A model generated the notes under the pieces. The model was not told the origin of the DNA, made no database searches, and was given only the letters and a program-made list of their open reading frames with translations. This document shows, in pieces, positions 12,856-24,876 of a stretch of DNA of 64,000 bases; position 1 is the stretch's first letter, and each line of letters opens with the position of its first letter. The translations under genes were made by a program, and so were the position numbers. The DNA is from Ischnura elegans (lineage: Eukaryota; Arthropoda; Insecta; Odonata; Coenagrionidae), in assembly GCF_921293095.1 (NCBI RefSeq), contig NC_060257.1:68208472-68272471 (forward strand), in the 5' to 3' direction.

Positions 12856-15800
12856 TTGAGACATTCATTAAAAACGCAGCCATATGTTCTGGTTAACTAA
12901 CAAACTTTGGATCACTTTTAATGTTTATCTCGTCTAATTACCTAAGTGAGCCTGTCTTGCTTTTGTGTAAGACTAGGCACATTTTCCCTTTAAGCGACGA
13001 ATTATGCTGATTAGCATAAAAACTTGAAACGGTAGGCAGACTTTTACTGCTTGAGAAACAATGAGAAGCGTCACCCTAATCCAGGAAAATTTATTGTTGT
13101 CTCGGTTAACAAAAAAATAATAATTTACCATGCGTGAAGTGCAAAGCTTAGGGTTTCCATTATTGCGTGCTATTGGTCATTCCCACTGACTTGGGAAACA
13201 GCATTTATAGATAACTTCGTGCATTTCGCGAAAATTAATATTTCCCCACGACATTGTCATAAAGAGTATACGAAACTGACTCCAAAATGGAGCAATGTTT
13301 TGCTAAGGTTGCGTAGCTCCTTTTCCATTTGCTATTGCGTAAGTATAAACGACGAACGTGTTAAAACAGTTCCAACAGAATTTGCAGTAGTCAAAGCCAA
13401 GGCTAATGAAACAAAAATTCGGTTTCAAAATGTTTTATCTCGTTTGGTTAGAGCGCTAAATCTCAATGAATATTGTAGGTCTGTGGATAGAAAATCTATT
13501 TCAGTTTTGATGATTAATATTGGCATACAAAATGGGTCATTCCACTCAAATATGGCTAGCTGTTTGCCACTTGATTCCAATTCCGGACAAATGTGGCGAA
13601 TGGTCATCACATTAACAGTGAATGAAAATCCCAAATTCCTTTTGTTATACATTCATTCATAAATTCAAGGTTTACTACCATGTATCAAACTGTGAATATA
13701 TCCGTAGAAAAGGAAGCATAAATGCATGCATCGAGTGATTTTATAGGTCAACAAATGAAAATGATTTTTCAGTCACATTTTTATTTAAGAAACCCTACGC
13801 TTGTGGTGTTTCATTAACCACATTCTGTAAAAGAAAGAGTAGTTCAGACTTATGTATTAGCTGATATAAGTATGCCTTGATTAATTTTTTTGTAAGTAAA
13901 GAATTTTCACTCGTTAACGCAGTCTTAAAACTTCCTTGTTTTCATTTAATTTGCCAGCGTTTGCACCCAAGTGAAAACCTGTTTTAATTAGGTGAGGTGT
14001 CTGCATCGCCATTTTCAGGGACATTGCAAGATGTAAATGATATGTATAAAAATTCCGTGAAACGCACAGTTGTATGTTGCTGCAATGTAAATACAATTTA
14101 CATAGAACTCGAGCGGATAATGCGTGAAATTTCACTTCTCTTGATGGCCTTAGTGCTATGCAAATTTTGCGTACCCATTTTACGGATAAAATTACTAGAA
14201 ATGAAGTTGCGTCTATTATTATAACGAACAGTAGTACTCGGTCAAATGTAGATTTCATTATTAAATTTTGTATCTCACTACGATTGCCTGAGATTTCAGA
14301 TAAATATTTCCCTTATTAATGCTATAACTGACTCGTTTTGTTGTGAATCTTTTTTTCTATTTGTGATATGCTTCACTAATTTCGCTGTGACAAATGGGTT
14401 ACGCATTTTGGAAAATAGAACGTATTTTACGATAGTAAAAAAAACATCAGAATGTATTAAAAACACTTTTTCTCTTGAATATCTACGCTTACTTGGAGCA
14501 GCATTTTATTCGCAGTATGCTATAAAAATTGTACTTAATTTTTGTTGTTTTTTTTCGACGTTATCAAACTACCTATTTACCAATTTGTGTCGCCGAAACA
14601 ATTTGACTTTGTCTATTATTTCTCATAATTGCAAGATTTCAAGTCTCATATCTCCTTCAAAGAAGAATTGTTTTTGTCTAGAATAATGCTGTAACGGCAC
14701 GTATCACCATTCTTTGTCGGTAGCCTTCGCGTTAGTTGCTGGTACAGTTTATGAACTTATTTTATTTTTGCTCCGAACAAAGTTCGTATCTCTATCGCTT
14801 GCTCTTGAACTATTTAGAATCGCCAATGTTACTATCTTGGCGTAATATAATTAAGTAACTTAATTAATATTTCTTTGCAGAACTACATAATTATACCGAA
14901 GAGAATACTTTTGAATCGGTAAAGCTTTTAGGCGACACCCCTTGCAGCTGCGGTCTACGGTTTCTTGTGTTTCGTTAAATTTGAATTTGCTAATTAGTTT
15001 CATGGAACCTAGAATCGATTCTATAAAGTTGTAGTTTGTAAAAGTGGGTTATTCAGAAGACAGGGACTTAAATATCTGACGTTATTAATACCATTATATA
15101 ACCTAAATTATTATTTCTATTTAAAAAATGTATATGAGTGGATAACAGCAGTAGTCACAAAACCATTCAAACCTATCTGGTTTAAATTTATTTCTAACGA
15201 GGATTGTCGGGTGATAAACTATTTAGGGTATTTCAGTAGTTTTTGGTGAATATAATTTGTTAAAACTCACTTTATAGTTTTTATAGCGTGGCATGATACA
15301 AGTGATGTTTTAGAAGAAGAAGAAAGCGAAGCAACTTAGCAAAATTGTTTCTATCATTGATGGTATAATTTACTACTTAACAGCAACTTTGTTACCCGTA
15401 GTTTAAAGATTAGTACTCCGACAATGGCTAAGGCAAATAATGTTTCACTTAATTGAGAAAACTTTTGCGTCAGTTCCATGCAGTGAATGCATTTGGTTTC
15501 AGCTAATTATAGCAATAAATTTAACAGCAACGAAAAACATTTTCGTAAGCACCTTGCATTAATTTTTCTTTGTTTTTATGCCTGCATTTCCCTCAATTGG
15601 TTTCCATTAATGAATAGGGCCTATGTATTGTTTAAAATGCAAATTCATGCACCGAATTTCAGTAATGAAGCTTGTAAATTACTGCCGGCAGTTAAGTATT
15701 TAAATTTGCCCCTGAGAGAAGTTTCTTATGGTAGTTTTAGGAAGAAAAGTATGCTTATTTTTGGCAATGTATGCTTATTTTTGGCAATGGTTAGAAAATC

Positions 15801-17136
15801 TTATAATATTTTAACATAGATCTCATGAAGGATAAGCACCAATTATGATGGCGTGGTGAATTATATTCTTACATTATTTATCAAATAAAATCTTTTTTAT
15901 CGTTACTCACATTAACGTTTGAAGGTAGTCTTTTACTGTGATGAACTGTTTTATCCGATTAATGAGGTGTTTTCCCTATTCCGCGCTCCTTCTGGGTATT
16001 CTGTTGAGTTGATATTTACTTAGATCTGATTCGGTTCTGGCATTTTTTTTAGAAATAAGTTTCAATATAAAAAGATAATAGGAAGAAATAATGGACAGGA
16101 ATATCAAGAAAAGGAGTATCATAAATACATTAAACCTACAAAATTAATACGATAAACTAGTATATTTTATAGTGTTGTAACCGTTGGCCAATTGATTAAA
16201 TCTTATAAATTGCATCACATTATATTGGTATTTTTTGTACACTTCAGCAAATCCTTTCTTTTCATACAATATCCCGCCGACTTGGCTACAATCGCTCCAA
16301 TTTTCTTTTGAAGATGGTCCCGCATAATTCAGAAGCCCGGTCTGTGACGGGCGGAATTATTGCCTTTCACGTCGCTAAGTGCTGCCAGACAAATTACTAC
16401 TAGGGGAGGACGTATGCGCTAGACTTATCTCCGCCATAATCCTGGCCCGTGTCTTGCAAACACTTAAAGCGTTAAGTTCCTCTCATCGCGTACGATATTG
16501 TTAGCTACGGCAGAGAAAGTGCTTCGCGGTTAATCGCGGGAGATGCAGTGAAAGGTGATCGCAAGATAAATATCTTGGCTGGTGATGCCACGGAGTGATA
16601 CTTGCGTTAATAGTGAGAAAATCTAACTGATCGGTTGAGCCACTTTAGTTGCACCTATTAAACACTTAGCTGGAGTGGAAGCTTATGTGCACAATAAAAC
16701 ACGTTCATATCTAACAAAAATGGAAAGACGTCAGTGGCTGGTGACGAACCATAATAGGGCCATTGCTACGAAATATTTTGATACCGTTTTCTTACATAAA
16801 TTTAATTAATTATTTATGGACATGACTATCTTATTTTCCACTGACTCATTTTCAGAGTACCCAGCTATTGACCTTGCATGCTCGTTCGAGTTTCGCCGTT
16901 CAAAGTAGTTGTGAAACAGCAGACTCCGTTTTTTTACATTTTGAACTTCATTGTTGCAGCATGATAAAGTGTTTTAAATTCTGCTCTAAGCGTTTGGTTC
17001 AATTATCATTGAGTGTTTAATATATCGTCCTCGACTTTTCATCGCCTTTTTTCACAAAGCGGATACATTTGTCATCAAGTAAAAAACAATTTTAACGAGT
17101 AAAACCTCTATTCTTTGAAATAAGATTTTATGCTTT
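12856..17136. other. No recognisable gene
   Basis: AT-rich. The longest open frames (13219-13662 and 15487-15819) show no recognisable domain, and the minus strand has overlapping open frames of similar length, which argues for chance. About 16280-16700 is locally GC-richer, with GATAA and AATTA motifs, but I have no evidence of function. Confidence 0.5.
15750..15789 (+). repeat. 20-bp perfect tandem duplication
   Basis: The 20-bp unit TATGCTTATTTTTGGCAATG occurs twice in immediate succession. Confidence 0.9.
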
Positions 17137-17350
17137 CCCGGATAATTACGTGGGTAAACTTTCATCGGGATTAATAACATAATTGACCATATTTCTACTG
17201 ACGTTTCGAGCTATGACTCGGGCCTCATAAAAAGCAGCTCCGAGGATGAACCCCGAGACGGAGCTCGAAACGTCGGCAAAAATTTATTTTGTAACCCGAT
17301 GCGAATCCGGAGAAAAGTTTACCCACTCTGTAATCCTTGCTGATAATTCG
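17137..17350 (+). mobile_element. Foldback element with hammerhead-like centre
   Basis: Arms at about 17137-17211 and 17262-17350 are imperfect inverted repeats: GTGGGTAAACTTT / AAAGTTTACCCAC, ATCGGG / CCCGAT and GACGTTTCGAGCT / AGCTCGAAACGTC. The centre holds CCGAGGA (17240-17246), a stem-like spacer and GAAACGTC (17267-17274). These fit CTGANGA with U4 changed to C, and GAA plus the palindrome ACGT plus C. Flanking AGCT and GGC could form a three-pair stem with one wobble. It is decayed relative to the 22-kb copies. Confidence 0.5.
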
Positions 17351-17384
17351 GAAGTTATAGCGTATTTGCCACAGCTGTATCCAT

Positions 17385-17660
17385 AGGTGAATTAAGGGGC
17401 GAGGGGTACGGGGGCATGTGCTCCCCCAGACGTTTAAAAATAGACAAAATTTTTATATGCTATTTTAAATATGTTCATTTTGTTTAGTGTATTAAGTAGG
17501 CCTCAATCATAAAATAATTTCAGATTCATTACTTTCATATTAAAATAAATAGAATATTTCTTATATTTATTGTAGCATCTTTTTTTAACGTCAAGTATGA
17601 GAAGATCGTTTGCCTGTAAGACACTTGTACCCCCAGAAAAAAATCCGCCCTTGGCTGTAC
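17385..17660. mobile_element. G-tract MITE-like repeat
   Basis: The left part has GGGGCGAGGGGTACGGGGGC, the interior is AT-rich, and the right part has TACCCCCAG followed by a poly-A run and TCCGCCCTTGGC. The right end read in reverse (GCCAAGGGCGGATTT) resembles the left (TTAAGGGGCG). It has the same style as the elements at 3818-4056 and 24877-25122. Confidence 0.35.
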
Positions 17661-17664
17661 TCTA

Positions 17665-20495
17665 ATATCCAGGGGTGGTTATCATACAGACTATAGTGGC
17701 TTAGAAATTATTTCCTTGAAAGCTCGAGCGGCCAGTAAAATGAATGGAGAGGAACTGGAAGGCACGCAGTTTATTGCAAAATTCCTCAGCTGCGGTTAAA
17801 AACTGACCATTAACCTACAAATTTCTCCATTATGAGTGAGAACTGACTAGGTACACATTAACCTATCGAACTAAACACAAATTTTATAAACCCAGTGGTC
17901 CTTCTTAGAGGACTCTTCATTTACTCACGGCCGGTCTCATTTCGTAAAACATTACTAGTTTAAAGCTAGGCTGCCTTCTGTAAATTTTAGGCTGGGTACA
18001 TAAATAAGAGCCAAGTGCACGACATGTGCCTTAATCTAAAAATTTGATAATTTGGTCGCAGTATTTTCTCAGTAGCAAATTTTTGTGTTTGAAACAAAAG
18101 CAAATGTGAAAAAAGCTTAGCTATTTGCAACACGATAATTTTGAGATGAAAAGGTAATTTTAAAACGAGACATTCATTGTGGATAAAAATAACATTCAAC
18201 TTGACGGTAGGGAGTGATGTGTCTTCTTACGGCTCAATTTTCTTCCGATTTAAGTTTTAAGATAAAACCAGCAGCTTGAGATATAAAATAGTTTTTATAT
18301 TTTATCTGATATAATTAGAAAAGTGATTCCTCAAAATTCACGCAGACATCAGCCCGCGTTATATTCGTCCGGGAGGCTCCGCTGAGTCCCTTTTTACGAG
18401 CACGCGACATTGAAACGCGTGCCTCCTCGCGTGACATTGACGCACGCTCCGTTTATCTGGACACGCACACTCTCGTTCCTGTTACGAGTCGAATAAGAAA
18501 ACAAAGGTTCGGTGTGATACATCATGGGGGAGTCCCCGGCTCTTTGAAGGCGTATTTGACCGCGAAAGTAAAAGGAGTTGTGGAGAATGAGGGAGAGGTT
18601 CCCCTCATACCTCCCCTCTGTCTGCGATGCACCATTATAGTCCACCTCACTCACACTTTCGCCTACGCTATGCCTTCCCCAACAATCCCATCCGAGTATA
18701 GCCGCAACTCGTCATGGCAGCGTCTATCTATACGGGAGCCGTGGCAAAGTGCCATTCGCCGCCAAACTCAAGTGGGATGAGAGTTCTTTCTCTCGGGCCA
18801 TTACGAATAACTCACATCTCCACCATCTACTAAAGAAATCGTCGGCTCAGTGGTGCGATTTTTTGTGGATGGGCTCAAGATTTTTTTAACACTTTTCGTG
18901 ATATGAGCGTCATATTATTCCACGTGAACTCCTTCGATTTTTGCTACAGTCATAATATTATGCCATCCGCCTCTTGAAAAGTCGTAGTTTGCCATTTTTT
19001 AAAACCTCTAAATAAACAAATGAAAAAACAAAAGCAAAATTCATTATTTAAAATGATTCCGAACACCTACTCCTCACATCAAAGGTTGGTTCTTAAGAAC
19101 ACAAAAACATTTAAAATGACTACTGGGGTACAGATTTATAGTGCAGTGGTCAGCACGATAAGTGATAAAAATGATTTTACGCCAACCGAAAATGATATTT
19201 CTGACAAATTTTATCCCTTGTGTGGCAAGTTATAACTTGTATTAAAAAATATATGAGTTCTTCTTTTCTATGGCTATGCGTAACCATGGTTTGACAATCT
19301 TTCCACAATATTTTCTCAGACGCAAAATTTTGGTATTTGAAACAAAACCAAATGTTGAAAAGTCTATCTCTTTTTTGCGTGGTTTTTTTTTATTCTTGGA
19401 AATCATGTTTTACCATGGTTACATTATGTTTTTGGAAATTTAAATAAACTAAGCTTTTCCGTGCTGCTGCTTTCGACATGATTATCCCTTTAAATTAATA
19501 GCCCTTACTTTTTTTTTGACAATAGAGGATTCCTTTTAAAAATGTATCCTGTATTAATACGTGATTTAGGTACATTATACGGTTCAAGCACACGGAGAAT
19601 TATCTCCTCCTCCGGTATAATTAGGCCTCCGAAATGGCTTTAGATGTCGATCGGTTATCTGATCTTCATTTTAGATCTAGAGTAATATTTCCATCGATAA
19701 TAGCAATTATCATTATATTATGTATATTTAAAATAGTTTTAGATCTAACGTAATATTTTCCATCGATAATAGCAATTATCATTATATTATGTATATTCAA
19801 AATAGTTTTCCTTAAAAAGGGAATTAAAAAATTCTCACTGATGTCTTTCCTCTTCATCTACATTTAAGTCTATCAGTTAGTGTAACTGAAAAGTTCTACC
19901 ACCGCGTAGGTTAGATCATTGTCCAACCGTCTTCCTCAAATTCACGTTTGTCGGATATTGGTACCCACTGACTTTTTTTTGGGCATACTCCGTTCAATTT
20001 GATTCGCCACCGTTATATGCACCCGTCGATCTGAATATTGGTTAGCCACAAATCTGGTAACAGCTGAACTTGCTCCTCTAGGATTCAATTTCTCCTTTTA
20101 CATGCATAAACTGTCTAAAACACTCCATCAGTGGTTATCTAGATTATTAATTCCATTAGTTATTCTTCGATTAATGTTTTCGATTTGATATTGGCTTAAA
20201 ATATATTTGGAGCGGATTCTTTTCACTCAAGCGGTGCTTATTGATTGGAACCAGTCTTGTGACTTCTCAACCATGGATGGAAATAAGAGAACACTGACAA
20301 ACACCGTTTTACTAACATCGATTTCGTAACAGATTGTCAATTACGATGGCATACAATTTTTTTACAGATATATGGTAGGAAATAATAGGGATATCGAAAT
20401 AAAATCGTTGAACTGAGGGGAGAAAGTTTACGTGGTCACATAAATAGCGGCACTATGGCAACATACCCTCGTCCGTAACATCAGGTTAACCTCCT
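17665..20495. other. No recognisable gene; minor repeats and a GC-rich patch
   Basis: A diverged direct-repeat pair lies at about 18040-18140 and 19300-19400 (shared TATTTTCTCAG, TTTGAAACAAAA and CAAATGT blocks). About 18340-18790 is CpG-rich with open frames on both strands but no recognisable protein. It could be a regulatory region or an unrecognised exon. The rest is plain AT-rich sequence. Confidence 0.45.
19673..19808 (+). repeat. Two-unit tandem duplication of 68 bp
   Basis: Units begin with AGATCTA at 19673 and 19741 and share TCCATCGATAATAGCAATTA and TATTATGTATATT. They differ by a few substitutions and one indel, so the duplication is fairly recent. Confidence 0.9.
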
Positions 20496-20501
20496 CTTAT
20501 A

Positions 20502-20925
20502 TGGATCTACGAACTGCAAAACTGACTTGGGCACCCTTTAAAACCCATGGTTCTACACTTTGTCTGTCATGATGACCCGACGTTTAACTCTATGACCTAT
20601 GACCCCCATTGTGACCCTCGGAAGTCAAAAAACCAACTATACGGACCTATGAACTGCCTAACCGAATTTGGCACCCTTCAAAACCTATGGTTTGACACGT
20701 TGGTTGCCATTATGGCCCGACGTTTAACTCTGTGACCTTTTACCCCCATTGTGACCCTCGGAGGTCAATTAGTGAATAATACGGGCATTTGGACAATACC
20801 AATGACTTGGAAACCCTATAAAACCCATGGATCAACACCTTTGTTGGTACGCCATTCTTTTTGTCACCCTTATGACCTTGACGGTGACCTTACTGGGTCA
20901 ACGGTTGAATTTTCGTAAATAAAAG
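20502..20925. repeat. Minisatellite of about 140 bp x 3, rich in TGACC
   Basis: Unit starts are near 20502, 20643 and 20782. Units share GAACTGC, GGCACCCTT, AAAACC(C/T)ATGG, CCCGACGTTTAACTCT and CCCCCATTGTGACCCTCGG; the third unit is more diverged. TGACC/GGTCA half-sites recur, for example TGACCTATGACCC at about 20592-20604. It lies downstream of the Penelope-like remnant at 21109-21498 when read on the minus strand, so it may be part of that element's 3' region. Confidence 0.75.
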
Positions 20926-21108
20926 TGTTATTTTCGGGTTTCTCGGGTCCGAAACCCTAAGAATTGACATCTTGGTCAATGAAATTCAGACATTTTTCTA
21001 TCTCGTTTTTTTTGACATTGAAACCCCATAAGGCAAATTCAAATTTTTGGTTTGGACCCAAATCGTGAGGTCAAAAGGTCAAAATTGTAAAATTTTGCTT
21101 ACACTCAA

Positions 21109-21498
21109 CTAAACATAGGACCTTTTCCCATAAGTGTGCCAATTTTCATGAACATTGCTCAATGGAAAGTTACTAAAATTACAGGTCAAAAATGACACAC
21201 GACCCTTGGAACAGTCTGTATATACCGTTGGGGCGGTCGCCTGTGATTGATAAGCTTTAGGTGTCCTTCCTCCTCTCAGCTTACTCATACTTTTGATCAT
21301 GGGATTCTACGATTTGCTGAGGTTGAAACCCGCGTCCCTATTCATTTTATTAATTGCGATTCTTATTTCGATGGCCTCTTTTGTAAGACGGTCCCAACAT
21401 CCTTTTGCCTGCAGAGGATTTTTGTTTCATTGAACTTGATGGTATGATTGTATTTAATGCAGTGATTGGCTACCGCACTAACCAGGTCCATCATTCGC
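21109..21498 (-). pseudogene. Penelope-like element endonuclease C-terminus (degraded)
   Basis: The minus strand reads SAVANHCIKYNHTIKF, then NETKILCRQK. After a frameshift near 21400 it reads CWDRLTKEAIEIRI, NKMNRDAGFNLS and NPMIKSMSKLRGG. This is the usual end of the GIY-YIG endonuclease region of Penelope-like retroelements (the SAVAEHC..., WDR...KEAIEI and NRD.GF.LS blocks). One in-frame TAG replaces the usual Trp before NPMIKS. The frame then runs on to 21109 without recognisable content. The reverse transcriptase and the GIY-YIG motif itself are missing, because the fragment breaks off near 21498 against a module in the opposite orientation. It cannot make a working protein. Confidence 0.8.
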
Positions 21499-21600
21499 CC
21501 TGAAGACGATGGCAGAGAAGGCCATTGAAACGTTGGCAGCAATGTCCATCCTTACCCGGCTGATTTCCCGTGAAGACTTCATCAACATGCAAACAATAAC
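21490..21600 (+). mobile_element. Penelope-like 3' module with hammerhead-like core
   Basis: CTGAAGA (21500-21506) is followed by a good hairpin, ATGGC...GCCAT, then GAAACGTT (21527-21534) and GGC. The GCC before CTGAAGA can pair with this GGC. The arrangement is that of a hammerhead core with stem III ACGT and a U at the cleavage position. The sequence that follows (CGGCTGATTTCCCG, GTGAAGACTTCATCA) is of a type I associate with the 3' regions of arthropod Penelope-like elements. It meets the minus-strand endonuclease remnant head to head. Confidence 0.5.
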
Positions 21601-21836
21601 AAAAAACAATTCAAACATCAATGTATACTTAATTACGGCAAACATCATGGACACGACGTTACACTTTTTAATCGCTTAATTGGTCACGTTCGGTATTCAC
21701 AACTGTCATTGAATTAAAGGCCAATCGTGGTGTTACAATAGCTGTTTGTGGCCGTGCGTTCTGATTGGTTGAAACACGCTACCAGCGACGGAAAAGTGAT
21801 GAACAAAGAAATTATTACGATTACGACGATTAATAC

Positions 21837-22045
21837 ATCACAGGATTCTCAAGTTTGCCGCTGGAAGTGTTGTCGCTCCGCGTGCATAAAAATCAGATTT
21901 CAAAATCACCACTCGCGGCGCTACCAGTCAACTACGAGTATATCCACTTTTCACGAGGAAATAACCGGCAGTAATAAGTTTCTGACCCAGCAAGTCATAT
22001 AAACCATACATTTAACGCATGCAAGACGATTGTCAACTAACAAAG
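21837..22045 (-). repeat. Dispersed repeat, uninterrupted copy
   Basis: Reverse-oriented partner of the split repeat at 7690-7800 and 8605-8720. The junction GGATATAC / GTAGTTGACTGGTAGCG is continuous here, which marks the pre-insertion state of the 8-kb locus. Confidence 0.7.
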
Positions 22046-22480
22046 ATACAAAATTCATCAAACTCTTGATTTACTTTGTGATATTCCATTATTTTATTAT
22101 TACTATTAAATAATTTAAAATAATAATAATAAAAATAAAAAAAAAATTAAAAATTGGCGCCTGAAGATGTTGATAATTCATTGAAACCCGGGTCGCGCTC
22201 TGTCAACTAAAAAAGGTACAAAATTCACTAACTCTTGATTTACTTTATAGTATTCCATAATAAGTTTTCCTGGATATCACACAATTACTTATACCACTTA
22301 TTTTTTACAGAGCGCGACCCTGGTTTCAATGAATTATCATCATGTTTAAGCGCAAATAATTTAAAATAATAATAGTAATTAATAATTGGCGCCTGAAGAT
22401 GATGATAATCCATTGAAACCCGGGTCGCGCTCTGTAAAAAATAAGTGGTATAAGTAATTGTGTGATATCCAGGAAAACTT
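22032..22480 (+). mobile_element. Retrozyme-like cluster: three hammerhead-like modules
   Basis: Three copies of the same module lie within 270 bp: plus at 22161-22194 and 22393-22426, and a decayed minus copy at about 22310-22346. Each plus copy has GGCGC, CTGAAGA, a 13-15 nt spacer, GAA, the palindrome ACCCGGGT, then C and GCGCT. GGCGC pairs with GCGCT, giving a four- to five-pair stem I. TGTCAACTAA starts at 22031 and again at 22201, so module plus spacer form a direct repeat of about 170 bp. The section 22262-22480 is also a foldback with arms of about 80 bp. This resembles the tandem, ribozyme-bearing units of animal retrozymes, but catalysis is unproven. Confidence 0.5.
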
Positions 22481-22489
22481 AAAAAAAGA

Positions 22490-23240
22490 TACCTTCCATT
22501 ACGGATAATGGCGCTGGTCACACTCAAAGAGATGCAGCTAGTGGCGCCGCCGAATAAAATGCACGCGAAGCGGCAACTGGTATTAACGCCTAACTATCAT
22601 TTTCTTGGGCCTTCTTTAATAGGGTCGCCTTGCCAAAAGGAATGGGATTTCCATCCCTGCAAGCCAGTGTCGTTGGGAGTGGGGAAGTTCGGGGTGTTCG
22701 GACCCCCCCCCCCTCGACATATAAAAACACAATTACTTTGCGTCATAAAAGGAAAAAAAAATATTGAAATATCACAAAAATACAAAAGAAAATAAAGTTT
22801 TTTCGATTGTGAAAAGAAATAAAATTAGTTAGAAACCCTCTACTTAGTACCCTGTTTTTCAAAAAACCCCTCCACCCTGGTTTTGGACCCTCTCCAACAC
22901 AAAATTCCTGGCTACCATACTGTCTGCAGCCATCTTGGATAATAATTTATCGAAATAGACATTTTCCCGCTATCATAGAAGCGATCGCTTGAGCTGTCCC
23001 TCCAAAGGGACGAAGAAAATGATCGTGTGATTCAAGCTTTATATGCAGCTGCTTCCCTAACATCCTTTTTCTTCACAACCCGCGGACCCTTTTTCATTGA
23101 GGTCTTTCTCAAGTACAATTTAAGAAGGCGCTGACGGTGGAAACACGTCGTACATAATTAAATGAATTTGTTGGAAATTGCCATCTCTCTTTTTTATTAT
23201 AAAAAGATAAGAATAGGGATGGGGATTTCCATCCCTCTAA
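22490..23240. other. No recognisable gene; C-tract repeat
   Basis: Contains a run of 14 C at about 22705-22718 within a repeat-like segment ending near TTCCTGGCTACCATACTG (22905). At about 23040-23102 a segment (GCAGCTGCTTCCCTAACA, then CCCTTTTTCATTGAGG) resembles 25130-25185 just upstream of the candidate exon. Confidence 0.45.
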
Positions 23241-23245
23241 CAATA

Positions 23246-23909
23246 GGGTAGTTTCCTTCATCAAAGAAAGCAAAAGGCATTTATTGCGATTTTTACTCAC
23301 TATTACTGTATTCATAGTATACAATTTATTTGGTTTTAGAAATCCCAGTTTAGAAGAATGTTAATGGTCAATTTTAACTGCATTTGAAAAAGACCGAATT
23401 GGCGCCCATGCGATGCCACTCCGCGTGACGTCACAGGAACTCCGATGCTGTACGAGTAGTCAGGAGTTTTACATAGCCTGAGATTACCAATGCATGCATG
23501 AGGCACAGAGCTCAGGGAAACATGTCTTAATAATCACCTATTAAAACTGGCAAAGGTCGGAAAGTTTTCCTCGTTTGATAAGGTAGTAATAATCCTTATT
23601 TGAGCTAAGCACTACCTGCTAGCAGGGTACTCTGCTACCTGATAGCAGCTTGCATCGTACCGGCTCTCATAGCCTCGCACCAAGGCGGCCTCACACGGCG
23701 GTAGCTGGAACCAGAATGACGTCACACGGGCTTTTCCCAGCAATCATTCTCATGTTAGCCGTCGCGTTTTCGCACGCTTGAAAATTTTCACTTTTCATTT
23801 AATCGCACAAAATGCATATCGTCACTTAAAAATCTAAAATCGTGAAGTAGGCACTCCAGGAGTAATAATCTTTCGATTTAGGCAATAACAAAGAAATTGG
23901 AAACCACCC
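23246..23909 (-). mobile_element. TA-flanked MITE, family A, copy 2 (reverse)
   Basis: Full-length reverse copy of 12191-12853. The left terminus as printed is GGGTAGTTTCCTT and the right is GGAAACCACCC. Outside bases are TA on the left and TT on the right, so the target duplication is mutated on one side. It keeps the TGACGTCA and CATGCATGCAT landmarks. Confidence 0.85.
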
Positions 23910-23997
23910 TTTTGCGGAAAAGGAAGGCCAGAAACGGTTATTTTTCTGCCATCGTTAGTTCGATCGCTGGAGCCTCGAAAGGGATGGAAAAAATGAT

Positions 23998-24740
23998 CTA
24001 TGTCTACGTCTACATAATACCCTGCGAGCCACCTCCAGGGTGATCCAGGTCAGGGGGTGATCCATCACCATTATACAGCATGCAAGAGGATTCCCACATG
24101 CACGCCACACGGACATAAAAATACTACACATAGTACCAAATTGTACTTCTACATTTATTCATAGGCAAAGCACGCCAGCTACCCATGATGGAAATTAGCC
24201 TATGAAGCTAGAACATGCAAAAAATACTGTCAGAAATACTAGGAGATTCAGAAATAATTGAAACAGCAGTAGTAATTTTCCGCACTTTTTTATTAAGTAT
24301 TTCTTTACGCATCATTTTCAATCATTCAAGTCTACTAGCCTATTCGTGAGTACTAACGCTGCCGTCATAGCCTCTTATTTGTCATGGAAAAAACGATATC
24401 CTGAAGCTATCATTTCAACAGTCTATATATCTCCTATTTTATATACATGATTTGATCTAGCGTATTATGTTGGCGTTCGTAAGACACAGCTAACTTCGTC
24501 GGAAAATACACTGCTCTTGAATTTACATAAAAGGTATAGTCTATTTTTCGGTCTACTGTCTGACAGAGATCCCCAAGCGAGTTTATCTAAGAGGCCAGTC
24601 ACATTAACAAAACTATCGTAATGACTTTTCACGTACCTGACAATTGTTCTCTGCACGCATTCTAACTCTGTTTTGAAGCCTATTTCATGAGGATCCTAAA
24701 CATTAGAAGCATTCCAAATGGGTTGTAACGAGGGAGAAGT
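23998..24740 (-). mobile_element. LINE 3' end fragment, copy 1 (CR1/Jockey-like)
   Basis: The minus strand encodes a decayed ORF2 C-terminus: WNASNV, then QRTIVRYVKSHYDSFVNVTG, LLDKLAWGSLSD, RLYLLCKFKSSVFSDEVS and VLRTPT. This matches the QRRAARFV..Y....SVT..L..LGW.SL..RR..RL...YK region that follows the reverse transcriptase domain in CR1/Jockey-group LINEs. It is broken by stops and frameshifts beyond that point. It ends at 23998 with GGGTATTATGTAGACGTAGA. A sister copy at 40290-40925 aligns along most of its length. Confidence 0.8.
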
Positions 24741-24876
24741 AACTAATTTCTCTCACTTTCCTAGTATTCTTTAAACAAACCCCAGTTTACGATTACCTCG
24801 ACCTGTTATTTCCCGAATATGTTTATTCCACGATGGATCATTATTGAGTCGTACGATTCAGGCTCTAGTTGCAGCC

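Noticed and set aside
13219..13662. 147-codon frame as a gene
   Set aside because: No recognisable motif, and the minus strand is open over much of the same stretch. Likely chance.
20502..20925. CRISPR-like array
   Set aside because: Only three diverged units of about 140 bp with no short constant repeat and unique spacers, in a eukaryotic context.
22597..22795. Open frames across the C14 tract
   Set aside because: Low-complexity proline/glycine translation within a repeat-like segment.
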